Assembly (NCBI GenBank): GCA_005798925.1
Contig: SYID01000190.1
Coordinates: 1-6,457, forward strand
DNA length: 6,457 bases
Direction of reading: 5' to 3'
From: Verrucomicrobiota bacterium
GTDB lineage: Bacteria > Verrucomicrobiota > Verrucomicrobiia > Opitutales > UBA953
Shown here piece by piece: positions 4,731 to 6,457 of this stretch. Each line of letters begins with the position of its first letter. Position 1 is the first letter of the stretch. A model generated the notes under the pieces. That model did no database searches, was not told where the DNA came from, and was given only the letters and a program-made list of their open reading frames with translations. Position numbers and translations under genes: made by a program.

Positions 4731-5824
4731 GCGCCGGGCTTGGGCGGGTGGTCGCCGGCGGCGCGGCGGCCGACGCGATGTCCGCGCTGACGGGCCAGTT
4801 CGCGCATGTCCGGATGCGGGTCGTCCTTCTCGTAGATCTCCATGCCGAGGAGCGATTCGAACACGTCCTCGAGGGTGATCACGCCGGCGAAGGCCCCGAA
4901 TTCGTCGACGACCACGGCCAGGTGCTGGTGCGCGCGGACGAGGTCGTGCAGGGCGTCGGAAAGCGTCGCGTTCTCCGGGACGACGTGCGCCTTGCCCATC
5001 AGTTCGCGCACGCGCACGTCGCGACGGTTCTCGCCGGCGGCCTTGAGGATGTCGCGGCGGCGCACCACGCCCACGATGCGGTCAGGGTTGCCCTCCCAGA
5101 CGGGCATGCGGCCGTGGGGCACGCTCGGGTAGAGGCGGAGCACGTCGGCGACGGCGAGGTCGGCCTCGATGGCCGTCACGACCGGGCGCGGCGTCAGCAC
5201 CTGCGAGACCGGGATGTCGTCGAGCCGGACCGCGTTGGCGACGAGGTTGCTCTCGGCCTGCGTGATCTTGCCTTCCCGCGCGGCGGCCTGGGCGAAGCTG
5301 CCGATGTCGGCGTCGCCGCGGTCGACGCCGGCCTCTTCGGGCGGCGCGAGGGAATCGTGCAGCTTGCCGAGCGCGCGGAGGACCTTCGCGGCGCCGCGCA
5401 CCAGCTGGAGGGCCGCCGCGAGGCGCGGGGCCAGGCCCCGGCGGGAATGGATGCCGACCTTGCGCGGGAGCATGATGGTCAGCCACGCCATGAAGAAGGA
5501 GCCCGCGATGGCGAGGAGGACCGTGCCCGTCGCGAACTGCCAGCTCTCGCCGAGCCGGGGCAGGAAGCGCACGCCCACGAGCGCGCCGCCGAGGAGCGCG
5601 CTCAGCCCGACGAACGCGCCCGAGAGGACCTCGAAGGCGGCGAGCGTGTTGCCCTGATCGCCGCGGCAGCGCTCGATCGCGACGGCCGCCTGGGCGTCGC
5701 GGCGGCGGAGCTCCTCGAGCTCGGCGGGCGAAAGCGCGGAGACCACGCCCGCGACCAAGGAGATCCCGGCCGCGCTGCCGTTGAGCAGGACGAAGACCAC
5801 CCAGAGATACCAGACGGATTCCAT
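4727..5824 (-). CDS. CNNM/hemolysin-like membrane protein with CBS pair
   Basis: A 365-residue membrane protein resembling the HlyC/CorC (CNNM, DUF21) family linked to divalent-cation transport. Hydrophobic segments lie at about 5-27, 62-86 and 97-119, the last running into MLPRKVGIHSRRG, similar to the family's end-of-membrane motif. A cytosolic part has the typical REGKITQAESNLVANAVRLDD (183-203), then ISVSQVLTPR-type start of CBS 1 (here PVSQVLTPRPVV, 205-216), GRMPVWEGNPDRIVGVVRRRDIL (238-260) and CBS 2 with HLAVVVDEFGAFAGVITLEDVFESLLG (301-327). The C-terminus stops soon after, so the CorC_HlyC domain usual in this family is missing and the protein is shorter than the common 420-440 residues. 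The open frame continues upstream to 6382, but that part is an Arg/Gly-rich shadow; the ATG at 5824 starts the first helix. No Shine-Dalgarno sequence is visible. The stop overlaps the lgt start. Transport activity is unproven. Confidence 0.85.
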   Translation of the reverse strand: MESVWYLWVVFVLLNGSAAGISLVAGVVSALSPAELEELRRRDAQAAVAIERCRGDQGNTLAAFEVLSGAFVGLSALLGGALVGVRFLPRLGESWQFATGTVLLAIAGSFFMAWLTIMLPRKVGIHSRRGLAPRLAAALQLVRGAAKVLRALGKLHDSLAPPEEAGVDRGDADIGSFAQAAAREGKITQAESNLVANAVRLDDIPVSQVLTPRPVVTAIEADLAVADVLRLYPSVPHGRMPVWEGNPDRIVGVVRRRDILKAAGENRRDVRVRELMGKAHVVPENATLSDALHDLVRAHQHLAVVVDEFGAFAGVITLEDVFESLLGMEIYEKDDPHPDMRELARQRGHRVGRRAAGDHPPKPGA

Positions 5825-5832
5825 GTCCGGCT

Positions 5833-5861
5833 GGCATAGCCCGGCGGCCCGGGTTTGGCGA
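5833..5861 (-). promoter_or_regulatory. Weak promoter candidate of the CBS-protein/lgt operon
   Basis: On the minus strand TCGCCA is followed after 17 nt by TATGCC (5833-5838). Each hexamer matches only moderately. The predicted start falls within a few bases of the ATG at 5824, in line with the lack of a ribosome-binding sequence there. This is a low-certainty call. Confidence 0.25.
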
Positions 5862-5876
5862 GGGAGAATCCCGGCG

Positions 5877-5905
5877 TTGACCCCGGGAAACCCCCGCGGA
5901 ATGAT
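5877..5905 (+). promoter_or_regulatory. Promoter candidate giving a nearly leaderless transcript
   Basis: TTGACC (5877-5882) is five of six to the -35 consensus. After 17 nt comes AATGAT (5900-5905), four of six to the -10. The transcription start would lie about seven bases further, at or next to the ATG at 5912. Confidence 0.4.
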
Positions 5906-5911
5906 GCGCGC

Positions 5912-6292
5912 ATGACCCCTCGCGAGCTCCGCATCGTCTCGGCCCTGGCCGTCTTCCTCTGCGCCGCGCTGCCGGCCGCCGCGGGAGCCGTCGCCTTCCG
6001 CGCGCAACCCGTGCTCGCCGCGCTGATCGCGGGCGAGGCCGCCCCGCTTCCCGCGCTCTCCGGTTTCTTCTTCAACCATTTCACGGCCGCCCTGCTCGTC
6101 CTGCTCGTCGCGGGGCTCGGCGTGACGGCCTACGCCGCCGCCGCGCGCCGCGGTCTCGGCGAGGACCCTTCGGCCGGCTTCGCGAAGCTGCTCGTCGCGA
6201 CCTGCTTCTCGGCCCTGTTCGCCGTGCTCTTCCTCGGCCTCTTCGTGCTCGCGACCGCCTTGCCGGCCTACGCGAAGCTCACGCCGCGCTGA
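5912..6292 (+). CDS. Small three-helix membrane protein, function unknown
   Basis: A 126-residue protein I do not recognise by family. Hydrophobic helices lie at about 9-28 (VSALAVFLCAALPAAAGAVA), 57-77 (HFTAALLVLLVAGLGVTAYAA) and 91-117 (AKLLVATCFSALFAVLFLGLFVLATAL). The loop between the first two (29-56) is rich in Ala/Pro and includes GFFFNHF; a short basic loop ARRGLGEDPSAGF (78-90) separates the last two. The N-terminal helix could act as an uncleaved anchor or a signal peptide. Codons are strongly GC-ending, as in neighbouring genes, which supports real coding. The ATG at 5912 is preferred because upstream in-frame sequence is Pro/Gly-rich and lies in the intergenic space; the only purine-rich stretch, GCGGAA, is about 10 nt away. 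It is divergent from the CBS-protein/lgt operon and overlaps a convergent gene at its 3' end. Confidence 0.7.
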   Translation: MTPRELRIVSALAVFLCAALPAAAGAVAFRAQPVLAALIAGEAAPLPALSGFFFNHFTAALLVLLVAGLGVTAYAAAARRGLGEDPSAGFAKLLVATCFSALFAVLFLGLFVLATALPAYAKLTPR

Positions 6293-6457
6293 GCGCGCCA
6301 CGCGGCGAGCAGCGCCAGCGCGCGCGCCGCCTCGGACTGGTCGCCGGTCGGACGCCAGGCGAGGCGTCCGTCGGCCTGGCACGAGCGCGCCGCGACGGCG
6401 CCGCCGTCGAACGTGGAACGCAGGACCAGGAACGAAAGCGCGGCCGTCGGGAAACCC
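6268..6457 (-). CDS. Partial CDS, C-terminal 62 residues of an unrecognised protein
   Basis: A minus-strand reading frame enters from the right edge and stops at TAG (6268-6270). The visible residues begin GFPTAALSFLVLRSTFDGGA, continue VAARSCQADGRLAWRPTGDQ and end SEAARALALLAAWRAQRGVSFA. The third codon positions are strongly G/C-ending and the residue mix is balanced, unlike the Arg/Gly-rich alternative frame that also stays open here, so I judge this frame to be the real one. The final helix-like segment is Ala-rich. The gene converges on the small membrane-protein gene and overlaps its last 25 nt. Too little is present to name a family. Confidence 0.55.
   Translation of the reverse strand, partial: GFPTAALSFLVLRSTFDGGAVAARSCQADGRLAWRPTGDQSEAARALALLAAWRAQRGVSFA

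Noticed and set aside
2655..4790. Plus-strand open frame of 711 codons
   Set aside because: It is an antisense shadow across the aminotransferase and lgt genes, caused by high GC. The translation is Arg/Ala/Glu-rich and without domains, while the minus strand encodes two well-conserved enzymes.
4748..5839. Plus-strand open frame of 363 codons
   Set aside because: Antisense of the CBS-domain protein; the residue mix (Ala/Arg/Glu/His) mirrors the GC-rich opposite strand and shows no fold.
5825..6382. N-terminal extension of the CBS-protein frame by 186 codons
   Set aside because: The extra part is Arg/Gly/Glu-rich, antisense to the small membrane-protein gene. The family begins with a hydrophobic helix, which starts at the ATG at 5824.

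Overview
The window looks like chromosomal DNA of a GC-rich, Gram-negative-type bacterium. The coding regions are strongly GC-biased at third codon positions. A lipoprotein diacylglyceryl transferase (lgt), a GbsR/MarR-type regulator and an intergenic region built from short hexamer and heptamer repeats together recall the Opitutaceae (Verrucomicrobiota). That placement is an inference from overall character, not from a marker gene. I see no phage, transposase, integrase, CRISPR array or recognisable defence or biosynthetic cluster.

Layout. Left part (1-1069, minus strand): a GbsR/MarR-like winged-helix regulator whose start is preceded by a palindromic operator candidate; a complete tRNA-Glu(UUC) with its own promoter and a downstream GC hairpin; and a 60-residue single-pass membrane protein of unknown function. 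Centre left (1101-2306, plus strand): an OmpR/PhoB-family response regulator with no kinase in view, followed 31 nt later by a monothiol-type glutaredoxin with a CGWS active site. The glutaredoxin's ribosome-binding sequence lies inside a perfect hairpin. Centre (2307-2720): 414 nt without a credible gene, holding several different short tandem repeats and a roughly 150-nt imperfect inverted repeat. Right part (2721-5824, minus strand): a probable three-gene operon, in transcription order a CNNM/hemolysin-like membrane protein with a CBS pair, lgt (ATGA stop/start overlap), and a DegT/DnrJ/EryC1-type PLP aminotransferase. Right end: a divergent 126-residue three-helix membrane protein on the plus strand, and the C-terminal 62 residues of a convergent minus-strand protein that runs off the window and overlaps it by 25 nt.

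How the parts fit. The lgt operon serves envelope biogenesis: lipidation of prolipoproteins, a membrane transporter or regulator of CNNM type, and probably an amino-sugar or nucleotide-sugar step. The response regulator and glutaredoxin may form a small transcription unit. The gbsR-like gene uses a more relaxed codon set than its neighbours and lies beside the 3' end of tRNA-Glu, a classic integration point, but no integrase or clean attachment repeat is visible. The most unusual non-coding signals are the composite repeat region, the inverted repeat within it, and the hairpin over the glutaredoxin start. I did not find evidence for a wholly new multi-gene system.
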